Shown in pieces: positions 42,265-51,237 of a stretch of 64,000 bases of DNA. The stretch lies in assembly GCA_001919865.1 (NCBI GenBank), contig MNIR01000002.1, positions 1-64,000 of the forward strand, given 5' to 3'. The notes below the pieces were generated by a model that saw only the letters and a program-made list of their open reading frames with translations, was not told the origin of the DNA and did not search any database. Both the position numbers and the translations under genes were made by a program. Source of the stretch: Gemmatimonadetes bacterium 13_1_20CM_4_69_16. Its GTDB lineage: Bacteria; Gemmatimonadota; Gemmatimonadetes; Gemmatimonadales; GWC2-71-9. Each line of letters opens with the position of its first letter. The first letter of the stretch is position 1.

Positions 42265-42768
42265 GTGAGCCCAGAGGATCTGGCCGACGTCTACCGCACC
42301 ACGTACCACGCGCTCGTGCGGTTTCTGTACCGCAAGGTGTGGGACGCCGAGCGCGCGGAGGACCTGGCTCAGGAGGCGTTTGCCCGAGCGCTGGTCCACA
42401 AGCCGGCCAACGCGCGTGGCTGGCTGTTCGTGGTGGCGGCGAACATGGCGCGCGACGATGCGCGCCGCGCGGCGCGCGAGCGGCGCCACCTCACGCTCCT
42501 GACGAGCGAGCCGGCAAGCGCCCCGCCGTCCGACGAGGCGGTACACACCGAGAGCGAGCGCGCCAGTGTGCGCGCCGCGCTCGAGCAGCTCACGCCGCGC
42601 GACCGCGAGGTGTTGCTCTTGTGGGACTCGGGGCTGTCGTACGACGAGATCGCGTCTCAGACGGGCCTGGCGCGCGGCGCCATCGGCACGACCCTCGCTC
42701 GGGCGCGCCGCCGGCTGGTGGAAGCGTTCGAGGCGGGAAAGGCGGGTGAACATGTCGCACGTGGATGA
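42265..42768 (+). CDS. ECF-type RNA polymerase sigma factor
   Basis: 167 residues. Region 2 is YRTTYHALVRFLYRKVWDAERAEDLAQEAFARAL, with the DLAQEAF core-binding signature. Region 4 is LEQLTPRDREVLLLWDSGLSYDEIASQTGLARGAIGTTLARARRRLVEAF, a helix-turn-helix for -35 recognition. Starting at GTG 42265, four bases after the VWA gene stop, it lies in one operon with it and with the anti-sigma gene, which overlaps by 17 bp. It probably directs its own operon in response to an envelope cue sensed by the anti-sigma partner. The ECF subgroup is not assigned. Confidence 0.9.
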   Translation: MSPEDLADVYRTTYHALVRFLYRKVWDAERAEDLAQEAFARALVHKPANARGWLFVVAANMARDDARRAARERRHLTLLTSEPASAPPSDEAVHTESERASVRAALEQLTPRDREVLLLWDSGLSYDEIASQTGLARGAIGTTLARARRRLVEAFEAGKAGEHVARG

Positions 42769-43852
42769 CGGCACACTGCACGCCTATCTCGACGGCGAGC
42801 TCTCGCCGGTCGAGGCGCACGGCGTCGAAGCGCATGTCGCACAGTGCCCCGGTTGCCGCGGTCGCGTCGAGGAGGAGCGGGCGCTCATCGCACGGGCTGA
42901 CGAGTTGCTCGGGCGCGCGGCACCGCCAGACCGCGCGGTCCCGCCGTTCCGCCCCGGCGACCTCGAGCCACCGGTGCGCCTGTGGTGGCGAGTGCGACTG
43001 CCGCTCGCCTGGGCCGCCACGGTGCTGCTGGCGCTCGGGGTCGGCAGGTACCTGGGACGGCAACGACCCGAGCAGCTCGCCAGTCAGGCCGCGCGCAACG
43101 ATGGGGATGCGAGATCGCAGATCGCGCTGCGCGAGATCGCCCCGACCGAAACCGCTGGCCCCGCCGCACGCGCCCCAGCCGCGGCTGCGGCCGCCACCCC
43201 TCCGGCTTACCAGCCGGCGCGTGCCAAACAGTCGCTCGCCACACGACCACGCCCCACGAATGCACCGACACCGACGGCCCCGATGGTCGGCGCCTTGGAC
43301 GAAGCAACTCGGATCGCACAACAGGCGGCGCCGCGCGCGGAAGCCCCGGCCGCGGCGGCCGCACCCTCGGGCGTCGTCATGCTCGACGGCTATGAAGCGC
43401 TGGACCCCCTCACAACCGACGGCGCCCGAGCGCTGCTCGGCACGGACCCTCGGGCCGTTCCCGGCCTGCCGATCCGGGGGATCTACCGGGCGCGGCGGAT
43501 CGGTTACTCCGCAGTGGTCGTCGTCGAGCAGGCGCTCGACTCGAGCAGGGTGATCAGGGTGATCAACGCTCACCCGTCTTCCGTCGCGCTCGAAGCGATC
43601 GTCGTGAGTGACGCAGCGCGCCCCGACACCGTGCATGCGGCGGAGCGTGCGGAGCGGGCACAGTTGGGCCGCGCCGCCGCGGCGACCGCCGATTCGGCGG
43701 CAGTCGCACCGCTCGCGCGCAAGGCGGCCGCGCAGCGCGCCCGCTCCGCCGCGGGCGATCGACCGACAGATCTGCTCCTGGAAGTGCGGGGCCCCCTCTC
43801 TCCCGACTCGCTCGCCGCGCTCCAGCGCCGGCTCCAGCCTCTGCGGCCCTAG
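42752..43852 (+). CDS. Zinc-finger transmembrane anti-sigma factor
   Basis: 366 residues. The N-terminal zinc-binding anti-sigma domain (ZAS) reads HAYLDGELSPVEAHGVEAHVAQCPGCRG, with the HxxxCxxC pattern. A transmembrane helix (LPLAWAATVLLALGVGRYLG) is near residue 90. A long Ala/Pro-rich low-complexity linker (about 110-210) precedes a periplasmic domain with GYEALDPLTTDGARALLG and IGYSAVVVVEQALDSSRVIRV. It should hold the adjacent ECF sigma factor inactive and release it on an outer signal. ATG at 42752 overlaps the sigma gene; the ribosome site is GGCGGG. Confidence 0.87.
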   Translation: MSHVDDGTLHAYLDGELSPVEAHGVEAHVAQCPGCRGRVEEERALIARADELLGRAAPPDRAVPPFRPGDLEPPVRLWWRVRLPLAWAATVLLALGVGRYLGRQRPEQLASQAARNDGDARSQIALREIAPTETAGPAARAPAAAAAATPPAYQPARAKQSLATRPRPTNAPTPTAPMVGALDEATRIAQQAAPRAEAPAAAAAPSGVVMLDGYEALDPLTTDGARALLGTDPRAVPGLPIRGIYRARRIGYSAVVVVEQALDSSRVIRVINAHPSSVALEAIVVSDAARPDTVHAAERAERAQLGRAAAATADSAAVAPLARKAAAQRARSAAGDRPTDLLLEVRGPLSPDSLAALQRRLQPLRP

Positions 43853-44015
43853 GCGGGCGCGGCGAGATCGCGGGCGGCTCCTCGAGACGCACCACCGCGC
43901 GACGCAAGTGGGGGATCACGATGGACCCGCCGACCACCAGGGCCACCGCGAACGCATCATAGAACTCCGCATCCGAACGACGAAACGCGTCGAGTGTGTC
44001 GGGGGCGTCGCTCAT
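43563..44015 (-). CDS. Doubtful open frame with one plausible transmembrane start
   Basis: From ATG at 44015 the first 55 residues (MSDAPDTLDAFRRSDAEFYD, then AFAVALVVGGSIVIPHLRR) look like a small membrane protein in the otherwise non-coding gap between convergent genes. The remainder runs antisense through 290 bp of the anti-sigma gene and has the Arg/Pro-rich composition of a shadow frame. A short real gene whose stop was lost is possible. I would not rely on it. Confidence 0.15.
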   Translation of the reverse strand: MSDAPDTLDAFRRSDAEFYDAFAVALVVGGSIVIPHLRRAVVRLEEPPAISPRPPRAAEAGAGAGARRASRERGGPALPGADLSVDRPRRSGRAARPPCARAVRLPPNRRSPRRRGPTVPAPHAPPHARCRGALRHSRRSLRARRKTGER

Positions 44016-44049
44016 GCGGACCAAGCTACGCGCCGCGCCCCGCCACTCG

Positions 44050-44442
44050 CTACTGCACCGTGATGGTTCCGTGCATCCCGGTCGGCGGCGCACCGTTGAT
44101 GCCGTGATTCTTGCAGTAGTAGTTGTAGGTACCCGCGGTGTTGAACAGGTGCGAGGCCGTGCCGCCGGCGGGAAGGTTCAAGTCATACGTGTCGGCTGAC
44201 CCGGTCGCGTTGGTGACCGTGTGTGCGCCGCCATCCCCATTTTGCCAAGTCACGGTCGCCCCCACCGACACCGTGAGGGTCACAGGGCTGAATTGATTGC
44301 CCGCGACCGTGCAAGCCTTCGTGGCCGTCGGCGTGCAGCCGCCGCCCCCGCCACCCCCACCGCCGCCGTACGGCGACGTCGAGCTACCGCACGCCACAAG
44401 CACGCCCAGCCCGATCACCAGTCCCGCCAAGTGCGACCGCAT
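44050..44442 (-). CDS. Plastocyanin-like blue-copper lipoprotein near complex III
   Basis: 130 residues. The lipoprotein signal ends LVACGSSTSP. A run of ten glycines (about 25-35) forms the linker, followed by a cupredoxin domain. Copper ligands are visible: histidine in DGGAHTVTNATG, then cysteine and histidine in NYYCKNHGINGAPP and a late methionine in TGMHGTITVQ. A strong AGGAGGG ribosome site precedes ATG 44442. It lies on the same strand 142 bp after the last alternative complex III gene, which makes it a candidate acceptor for electrons from ActA or ActE. It is not overlapped by the complex genes and may have its own promoter in that spacer. Confidence 0.85.
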   Translation of the reverse strand: MRSHLAGLVIGLGVLVACGSSTSPYGGGGGGGGGGCTPTATKACTVAGNQFSPVTLTVSVGATVTWQNGDGGAHTVTNATGSADTYDLNLPAGGTASHLFNTAGTYNYYCKNHGINGAPPTGMHGTITVQ

Positions 44443-44584
44443 GCAGCCCTCCTGAACGTCCGTGAGAGAAATCCGACCGTTGTAACGCGCATGTATGCTA
44501 CCCTTAGAGACGTCGAAAGCGCCCCACTGGATTCCCGGGGACGTCTGTGTGTGCTTCAAGAAAGCGTGTGGACCCGAAGCGGGG

Positions 44585-45796
44585 TTAGTGCTGTTCCCGC
44601 TCCAGGGTATCGGCGGCGAGCCGGGGGGAGATCATCGGATAACGCGTGGCGAACCACCCCATCGCGAGCAGGAACAGGCCCCCGAACAGGACGGTCACCC
44701 CGAGCTCGGGGATACCGATCGCGGGACCGGCGCCGCCGTTGATGGATGGAACGATCTCGAGATAGCGCTCCAGCCAGATGCCGGCGAGGCTCACCAGCGC
44801 GAATGCCAGGAAGGTCGGCGGGTATTTCTTCGGCTTCGCCCCGAGCAGGCCAACGAAGGGGAGCAGGAACACGAGCAGGAACACCGCGATTCCGACCGGC
44901 CGCCACGGCCCGATCAGACGGTAGAAGATGAAATAGGTCTCCTCCGGCAGGTTGCCGTACCAGATCACCAGAAACTGGGACCACATGAGATATGCCCAGA
45001 ACACGGTGAATCCGAAGCACAGCTTGCCGAGGTCGTGCAGCTGCTTGGGAGAAACGAGTTGCGCGAGCCCCATGACGCGACGCAGCACGATGGTGAGGAT
45101 TGCGAGCCCCATCAGCGCCGCGAGGAAGCTCCCCATGAAGTAGAAGGCGCCGAACAGGTTGCTGACCCACTTGTGGGCCAGCGCCATCATCAAATCGAAC
45201 GCCAGCAGGCTGTAGCCGAACGCGTAACCGACGATCAAGATCGCCGCCTCGCGGCCGATCTGGTCCCGGCCCTCGAGCCGGTCGGCGGGACGGCCGTCCG
45301 CGAGCTCGCGCACGTCGGGTGCCAGGTCGTGACGCACGAAGCGCCACGACAGCCACGCCAGCGCCGCGAGGACCAGGCCGTTCCGCGGGAAGAAGAACCG
45401 GCTCGTCAACCAGCCACCGAGGTCAGGGCGCGGCTCGCGCAGCCAGCTGAAGATGTAGGCTCGTCCCAGCACCAGGCCGACGTACAGGGCGAGCGCCACC
45501 ACCAAGAACGCGGCGGCGGATTCGGCGAACCGGATGACGAGCCCCGACCAATGCCCCTTCGCGAGCTTCTGCGTGGCGGCAAACACGACCAGGCCCTGTG
45601 CGAGTCCGGTCCAGAACATGAAGTTGACGTGGTAGGACTGCCAGGCGCGTGCGGCCTGCCCCGTGGTGAGCGCCCACAGGAACACGGCGGCACCGCCGCC
45701 GGCAGCGATGATCCCGGCGACCATGAACGTCCGCGCCGGAAACTGTCGCGCCTTCTCGACCAGCTGGGCACGCGAAACCGTGGCGGCCGGGCTCAT
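44585..45796 (-). CDS. actF: Alternative complex III subunit ActF
   Basis: A 403-residue integral membrane protein with about ten hydrophobic helices and no cofactor motif. It matches the quinol:cytochrome-c/auracyanin oxidoreductase quinone-binding subunit 2 by order in the operon and by segments such as AWQSYHVNFMFWTGLAQGLVVFAATQKLAKGHW, FDLMMALAHKWVSNLFGAFYFMGSF and GLAQLVSPKQLHDLGKLCFGFTVFWAYLMWSQFLVIWYGNLPEET. With ActC it forms the membrane core. ATG at 45796 overlaps the ActE stop (ATGA). It is the last gene of the complex; no ActG or cytochrome oxidase genes follow. Confidence 0.88.
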   Translation of the reverse strand: MSPAATVSRAQLVEKARQFPARTFMVAGIIAAGGGAAVFLWALTTGQAARAWQSYHVNFMFWTGLAQGLVVFAATQKLAKGHWSGLVIRFAESAAAFLVVALALYVGLVLGRAYIFSWLREPRPDLGGWLTSRFFFPRNGLVLAALAWLSWRFVRHDLAPDVRELADGRPADRLEGRDQIGREAAILIVGYAFGYSLLAFDLMMALAHKWVSNLFGAFYFMGSFLAALMGLAILTIVLRRVMGLAQLVSPKQLHDLGKLCFGFTVFWAYLMWSQFLVIWYGNLPEETYFIFYRLIGPWRPVGIAVFLLVFLLPFVGLLGAKPKKYPPTFLAFALVSLAGIWLERYLEIVPSINGGAGPAIGIPELGVTVLFGGLFLLAMGWFATRYPMISPRLAADTLEREQH

Positions 45797-46347
45797 CGCT
45801 TCCCGCCGCTCCGGGCCTCGGCTTGCAGCGTGCGGACGTAGTTGACGACATCCCAGCGGTCGGTGCCTCGCACTTTATCGCCGTACACCGGCATCAGGCC
45901 ACGCCCCATCACTTGCCCGCTCACGATCACCGCGTAGATGTAGCCGTCTGTCCTTCGGGCGATCGCGTCGTCCACCAGAGAGCGCACACCGAAGAACGGC
46001 CCCGGTGGTGTCTGGCCGTTCGTGGCCGAGATCGGGCCGTCGCCCTTCCCGGCCACGCCGTGGCACACCAGGCAGTAGGTCTCGTACAGGAAACGTCCGC
46101 GGTTGATCGACTCGGACGTGCGCGTGCGCTGGTTGGCCAGCCGGTCCGCCATCTGGAGATTCACCGCGGGCTCGGCTCCGGTGATCGGCACTGTGCCCGC
46201 CACCGACGGGATCGGTCTGGCATACGGCTTGATGCTGCGCTGGTGCCGCATCGTGGCGAACCAGCCGACGCGGTGCACGACGTCGTCGGGATTACAGGCC
46301 GCCAGCGCGCCGAGCGCGAGAGCAAGCGCCCACCCGAGGTTACGCAC
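45793..46347 (-). CDS. actE: Alternative complex III subunit ActE, monohaem cytochrome c
   Basis: 184 residues. A lipoprotein-type N-terminus (LALALGALAACNPDD, cysteine near 18) and one haem c site, ETYCLVCHGVAGKGDGPI, at about residue 91. The axial methionine is likely in SGQVMGRGLMPVYGDKV. The fold is a typical class I cytochrome c. It receives electrons from the multihaem subunit ActA and passes them to a soluble acceptor or oxidase. GTG at 46347 has an excellent GGAGGAGG site and overlaps the ActD stop by 8 bp. Confidence 0.9.
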   Translation of the reverse strand: MRNLGWALALALGALAACNPDDVVHRVGWFATMRHQRSIKPYARPIPSVAGTVPITGAEPAVNLQMADRLANQRTRTSESINRGRFLYETYCLVCHGVAGKGDGPISATNGQTPPGPFFGVRSLVDDAIARRTDGYIYAVIVSGQVMGRGLMPVYGDKVRGTDRWDVVNYVRTLQAEARSGGKR

Positions 46348-46885
46348 GCCGCACCTCCTCCGCGCCGCTGCCCCGGAGCAGCGCTTCCACCGGCCCAGCC
46401 CGCGCCGGCTCGCACGGCACGAAGATGCCGAACTTGTCGTTCGTGAAGCGCGGGTCGTAGGCCACCGTCCCGAGGCGGCGCGCCGCGAACAGCGCGTTGA
46501 ACAGGATGCCGAGGATGGTCGAGAGCGCGCCGAACAGGATGGTCATCTCGAACATGATCACGACGTAGGGCGGGATCGAGCCGACGGGCTTACCGCCCAG
46601 CACGATCGGCCAGTCGTACGACATGTAGAGCGTGATCCAGGCGCCGACGGCGCACCCCGCAATACCGCCGATCAGGGTGAACATGCGGACCGGGCTCACC
46701 GGCTGATCGAGCGCGTCCTCGATCTCGTGCCGCGGAATCGGCGAGTAGACGGTGAAGTCGGTGTGGCCGCCCTGGCGCAGCTTGCCGATGGCGTCCACAG
46801 TCGCGTCCAGGTGCCCGAACACGCCGAGCACCCCCGGAGTGGGCGGCGGGTGGAAGATGGCGGCGAGGGGGTTCTCGAGCTTCAC
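46340..46885 (-). CDS. actD: Alternative complex III subunit ActD (DUF3341)
   Basis: 181 residues with two transmembrane helices (FTLIGGIAGCAVGAWITLYMSYDWPIVLGG and YVVIMFEMTILFGALSTILGILFNALF) and the DUF3341 N-terminal segment GVLGVFGHLDATVDAIGKLRQGGHTDFTVYSPIPRHEIEDAL. It is a structural subunit that contacts ActC. GTG at 46885 overlaps the ActC stop (GTGA) and starts immediately before VKLENPLAAIFHPPPTPGV; longer frames upstream shadow ActC. Confidence 0.9.
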   Translation of the reverse strand: MKLENPLAAIFHPPPTPGVLGVFGHLDATVDAIGKLRQGGHTDFTVYSPIPRHEIEDALDQPVSPVRMFTLIGGIAGCAVGAWITLYMSYDWPIVLGGKPVGSIPPYVVIMFEMTILFGALSTILGILFNALFAARRLGTVAYDPRFTNDKFGIFVPCEPARAGPVEALLRGSGAEEVRRA

Positions 46886-48234
46886 GCGTGCACGCCCCTG
46901 CCGCGCTGGGGCGCTGGGAGTACTTCCTTGACCTCGGAGATCGACACCGCCGGGAAGTTCTTCACGAACAACAGGAACCACATGAAGAACCAGCCGAAGC
47001 TGCCGGCCATGATCCCCCAGTCGGCCCAGGTCGGGTTGTAGGTGGCGTTGGTGAAGCGCTCATACGGCTCGCCCGCGAGCGACACCACGATGATCACGTA
47101 GCGCTCGAACCACATCCCGATGTTCACGAAGATTGAGATCACGAACAGGCCCAGGATGTTCGTGCGGATCGGCTTGAACCACAGCAGCTGCGGCAGGAAC
47201 GCGTTGCAGATGATCATCGTCCACGACGCCCACCAGAACGGCCCGAAGGCGCGATACCAGAACGCGGCGCGCTCCGCCGGATGCCCGCCGAACCACGCGG
47301 TGAAGAATTCCACACAGTACGCGTAGCCGACGATCATCCCGGTGAGCAGGCAGAGCTTCGCCAGGTTCTCGAAGTGGTGGACGGTGATCAGCTCCTCGAG
47401 GTGGAAGAACTTGCGGATCGGGACGAGCAGCGTGATCACCATGGCCACGCCCGAGTAGATCGCGCCGGCCACGAAGTAGGGGGCGAAGATGGTGGCGTGC
47501 CACCCGGGGACGATCGCCATCGCGAAGTCCCACGACACCACGCTGTGCACCGACAGCACGAGCGGGGTCGCGAGCGCGGCGAGGTAGAGGTAGCCGCGCG
47601 AGTAGTGGCGCCATTGCTCGTTGGTGCCGCGCCAGCCGAGCGACGTGATCGCGTACAGCTTCTTGCGCCACCCCGTCGCCACGTCGCGCACCGCCGCGAT
47701 GTCGGGGATCAGCCCCATGATCAGGAACACCGTCGACACGGTGAAGTACGTCCCGATCGCGAACTCGTCCCAGATGAGCGGCGACTTGAAGTTGGGCCAC
47801 AGGCCGCGCTCGTTGGGATAGGGAATGAGCCAGTAGAAGTACCACTGCCGGCCGATGTGGATCAGCGGGAACAGTCCCGCCGTCATCACCGCGAACACCG
47901 TCATCGCCTCCGCGGTGCGGTACACCGCGGTGCGCCACCCCGACCGGAACAGGAACAGGATCGCCGAGATCAGCGTGCCCGAGTGCGCGATACCCACCCA
48001 GAACACGAAGCAGGTGATGTAGACCGCCCAGTACACGGGGTGGGAATAGCCGGCCAGCCCCAGCCCGTAGCGGAGCAGCATCAGGAGACACCCGATACCG
48101 ACCGCGAGCAGCGCCACCGCGCTGCCGAGCAGCGCGAAGTACCCCTTGCCCGGGTGGCCGAGTGTGCGCGCGATGGCGCGCGTGACGAAATCGTACGTCA
48201 CGCGCGCGCCGCGGGCCGGGGAGGCGTCGGCCAT
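46882..48234 (-). CDS. actC: Alternative complex III subunit ActC (NrfD-like quinone-binding)
   Basis: 450 residues with about ten transmembrane helices of the NrfD/PsrC family. Segments include YWAVYITCFVFWVGIAHSGTLISAILFLFRS, LIHIGRQWYFYWLIPYPNERGLWPNFKSPLIWDEFAIGTYF and SRGYLYLAALATPLVLSVHSVVSWDFAMAIVPGWHATIFAPYFVAGAIYSG. Histidine and aspartate residues in these loops shape the quinol site. It oxidises menaquinol and hands electrons to the iron-sulfur part of ActB. ATG at 48234 is used; the frame extends upstream only as a shadow. The gap to ActB is four bases. Confidence 0.93.
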   Translation of the reverse strand: MADASPARGARVTYDFVTRAIARTLGHPGKGYFALLGSAVALLAVGIGCLLMLLRYGLGLAGYSHPVYWAVYITCFVFWVGIAHSGTLISAILFLFRSGWRTAVYRTAEAMTVFAVMTAGLFPLIHIGRQWYFYWLIPYPNERGLWPNFKSPLIWDEFAIGTYFTVSTVFLIMGLIPDIAAVRDVATGWRKKLYAITSLGWRGTNEQWRHYSRGYLYLAALATPLVLSVHSVVSWDFAMAIVPGWHATIFAPYFVAGAIYSGVAMVITLLVPIRKFFHLEELITVHHFENLAKLCLLTGMIVGYAYCVEFFTAWFGGHPAERAAFWYRAFGPFWWASWTMIICNAFLPQLLWFKPIRTNILGLFVISIFVNIGMWFERYVIIVVSLAGEPYERFTNATYNPTWADWGIMAGSFGWFFMWFLLFVKNFPAVSISEVKEVLPAPQRGRGVHA

Positions 48235-48238
48235 CGCG

Positions 48239-51226
48239 CTATGCCCCTCCCTCCGCCGCCGCGCGGTGCACGACCCGCGCCAGATACGTGATGGCGGGCT
48301 TGGTGTTGAGCTCGGCATGGACGTGGTAGCCGCGCGGGTCGTCCGCGAGCCGGGCGACGAGCGACGTCTTGTCGTGCAGATCGCCGAACACGATCGCCTC
48401 CGACGGGCAGGCCTGAGCGCAGGCGGGCGTGATCTCGCCGTCCCGCACGCCGCGGTCCTCGAGCCGGGCGCGGTTCTGGGCGCCGCGGATGCGTTGCACG
48501 CAGAAGGTGCACTTCTCCATCACGCCCTTCTCCCGCACCGTGACGTCGGGGTTGAGCAGCATGTTGAGCGGGTCCGGCCAGCTCTCCCACTCCCCCCCCG
48601 GCTCGGCGAAGTTGTACCAGTTGAAGTAGCGCACTTTGTACGGGCAATTGTTGGCGCAGTAGCGCGTGCCGACGCAGCGGTTGTAGACCTGGCCATTCAG
48701 CCCGTCGGGGGTGTGGTAAGCGGCGTACACCGGGCAGACCGGCTCGCAGGGTGCGTTGCCGCATTGCTGGCACAACATCGGGTTGACGACCGCCCCCACC
48801 GGCTTGCCCTCGCCACCGGTGTAGTAGCGCTCGATCCGCATCCAGCTCATTTGGCGGCGCCGCACCACCAGCTCCTCGCCCACCGTGGCCAGGTTGTTCT
48901 CCGCGTAACACGCGGTGACGCACGCCGAACAGCCGGTGCATTTCGACAGGTCGATCGCCATCCCCCAGCGCGGCTGCGTGCCGGCGTAGTTGCCGAGTGA
49001 AGCCTGCTTGTGCTGCGCCTCGGCCCACTGCTTGAGCGCGTCCTCGGCGTACGCCGGTGCCTCGACCTCCTCGAAGGGATGCGTCCCCGGCTTGAGCCCA
49101 CGCGCCTGCGCGAGCGGCAGGGCTTCGATGATCCCGCGGCCCTGCTCCCGGGCGTCGCCCTCGACCGTCGCGAGCCGGCGGTGGTCGCCGGTCTTCACGA
49201 CCGAGACCGGCACGACGAACGCGCGCCCGCCAAAGGCCGTCGGCTTGTCATCCAGCAGCTCGAAGGCGTTGAACGAGCGATCCTTGGCGTAGCGGCCGTA
49301 GGCCTTGTGACCTTGCCCCGTGGGAACCGCCAACACGTCGGGCCGGACACCCGGGGTGATCCACACGGGGGCGCGCACGGCGCCGTGCGGCGACTTGAGC
49401 AGCAGGACGTCACCGTTCGCCAGCTGCCACTTCGCCGCGGTCTCGGGGTGGACCTCGACCCACCCGTGCCAGGTGATCTTCGAGACCGGATCGGGGAGCT
49501 CCTGAAGCCACGGCTTGTTGGCGCCACGCCCGTCGTGCAGCGCCATCGAGGGGAAAACGATTAGCGTAACCTGCTCCGCCGGGTTGCCGCCGATGGCCCA
49601 CGCCAGCGTCTCCAAGGCGCCCGGCCCGAGTCGTACGGGCTGCGAGGGTGCCTCACCGTATAACCCGCCGTGCTGCAGGGCATCGGTCCAGAACTCTGAG
49701 AAGTCTCTGCCCTTTCCGAAGCGCTGATGCAGCTCCTTCCAGCGACTCTGGAGGTAGTCGTTGAACGTGCCGGGCCTTCCGGCCACGCGGAGCAGCACGT
49801 CGCCGGCATGCATGGCGTTGGGGAAAACGGGCTGCATCACCGGCTGTTGCAGCGCGTAGATCCCGGCTCGGGGGCGCGAGTCGTTCCACTGCTCGAGCGG
49901 GTGCAGATCGGGGAGCACGAGATCCGACGCCGCGGCGCTCTCGTCCAGATACGACGAGAAGCTGACCTTGTAGCCGACTTTTCCGAGTGCTTGCGAGAAG
50001 GCGGCTGGGAGGGAATGACCCGGGTTCGCCCCATGCACGAGCAGCAGTGCGACCTTGCCCGCGCCCATATCGGTCGCGAGGTCCGTGACCGCCTTGAACG
50101 AGCCCGCGCCCTCGAGCGCCTGATTGGGCCCGAACTTCACGGTCTTGCCGATCTGACCCGCCACGTAGTTCAGCAGATTCACGTCGGCCACGATCTGGGC
50201 GCCGGTGGCGTACTGCGCCGCCATGCCCCCAGCGACCGCGAGACCGCCCTTGGACCCCGCGAACTCCCGCGCCAGCCGTCTGATCTCCTTGGCATCGATC
50301 CCGATGAACAGGGCCACCTTCTCCGGCGCCAGCGTGGCGAGGCCGTCCCGCAGGCGCGCGGCATCGGGCGGAGCCGGCGCGAGGCGCTCGCTGAGAATGA
50401 CGTGCGCCATCGCGAGCGCCAGCACGCCTTCGGTTCCGGGCTGGGCGGCGATCCACTCGTCCGCGCTCATCCCGGTGAGCGACAGTCGCGGGGCGACGTA
50501 GACGAACTTCGCCATCGCGGCGTCGCGGTCCCCGTCGAAGCTGTGGGCGCGAGTGAAGCCGTTCTGATAGCCGACCGGGGAGAGCCACGTCTCCATGAAG
50601 TCGGCGCCGAAGGACATGATGTAGCGGGCGTTCGCGAAGTCATAGAAGGGGACCGTCGCGGTGCCGAACGCGAGACGGTTACCCTCGCGCAGCGCCTCGA
50701 AGGCGAACGGCTCGTAGGCGACGCGCCGGCCGCCCAACTCCTTCATCCACGAGTCCACCAGGTCGCCGAACGAGCCCGTCTCGAGGCCCGTGACGAATAC
50801 GATCCCCCGCCCCCGCGCGTCCTTCACCTTGGCCGCCAAGCGGCCCAACGCCTCGTCCCACGTGAGCCGCTGCCACTCGCCGTTCGGCCCGCGGGCCATT
50901 GGCTCGGTGACGCGATCCGGGTTATAGAGCCCCTGGAGCGCCGCCTGGCCGCGCGAGCAGAGCCGGCCCTCGTTGATCGGCGACTCCGGGTTGCCCTCGA
51001 GCTTGATCACCCGACCCTCGCGCACCTTGGCGTGCAGCCCGCACCCAGCGGCGCATTCGCGGCACGTGGTGGCGTAATAGGTCGCCGTCCCCGGGATCTG
51101 CTCCTCGGGGGGCACGATGTACGGCACGAGGTGTTCGGTCGGCTCGGGGCCGATGCCGCACGCGGAGAGCGCGGCGGCGCCGCCGCTCGTCGCGCCCAGG
51201 ACTGTGAGGAACCGTCTGCGATCCAT
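48239..51226 (-). CDS. actB: Alternative complex III subunit ActB (molybdopterin-like plus iron-sulfur)
   Basis: 995 residues. A twin-arginine signal with lipobox-like end (MDRRRFLTVLGATSGGAAA, then LSACG). A molybdopterin-oxidoreductase-like half (about 45-700) starts with the CxxCxxxC cluster segment TTCRECAAGCGLHAKV and later RLCSRGQAAL. The C-terminal half (from about 740) has ferredoxin-type cysteine sets: KCTGCSACVTACY, CQQCGNAPCEPVCPVYA, CANNCPYKVRYFNW, KCTFCVQRIRG and CAQACPSEAI. In characterised complexes this subunit carries one 3Fe-4S and three 4Fe-4S clusters and no molybdenum. ATG at 51226; the longer frame enters actA. Confidence 0.94.
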   Translation of the reverse strand: MDRRRFLTVLGATSGGAAALSACGIGPEPTEHLVPYIVPPEEQIPGTATYYATTCRECAAGCGLHAKVREGRVIKLEGNPESPINEGRLCSRGQAALQGLYNPDRVTEPMARGPNGEWQRLTWDEALGRLAAKVKDARGRGIVFVTGLETGSFGDLVDSWMKELGGRRVAYEPFAFEALREGNRLAFGTATVPFYDFANARYIMSFGADFMETWLSPVGYQNGFTRAHSFDGDRDAAMAKFVYVAPRLSLTGMSADEWIAAQPGTEGVLALAMAHVILSERLAPAPPDAARLRDGLATLAPEKVALFIGIDAKEIRRLAREFAGSKGGLAVAGGMAAQYATGAQIVADVNLLNYVAGQIGKTVKFGPNQALEGAGSFKAVTDLATDMGAGKVALLLVHGANPGHSLPAAFSQALGKVGYKVSFSSYLDESAAASDLVLPDLHPLEQWNDSRPRAGIYALQQPVMQPVFPNAMHAGDVLLRVAGRPGTFNDYLQSRWKELHQRFGKGRDFSEFWTDALQHGGLYGEAPSQPVRLGPGALETLAWAIGGNPAEQVTLIVFPSMALHDGRGANKPWLQELPDPVSKITWHGWVEVHPETAAKWQLANGDVLLLKSPHGAVRAPVWITPGVRPDVLAVPTGQGHKAYGRYAKDRSFNAFELLDDKPTAFGGRAFVVPVSVVKTGDHRRLATVEGDAREQGRGIIEALPLAQARGLKPGTHPFEEVEAPAYAEDALKQWAEAQHKQASLGNYAGTQPRWGMAIDLSKCTGCSACVTACYAENNLATVGEELVVRRRQMSWMRIERYYTGGEGKPVGAVVNPMLCQQCGNAPCEPVCPVYAAYHTPDGLNGQVYNRCVGTRYCANNCPYKVRYFNWYNFAEPGGEWESWPDPLNMLLNPDVTVREKGVMEKCTFCVQRIRGAQNRARLEDRGVRDGEITPACAQACPSEAIVFGDLHDKTSLVARLADDPRGYHVHAELNTKPAITYLARVVHRAAAEGGA

Positions 51227-51237
51227 CGACGCGGGCC

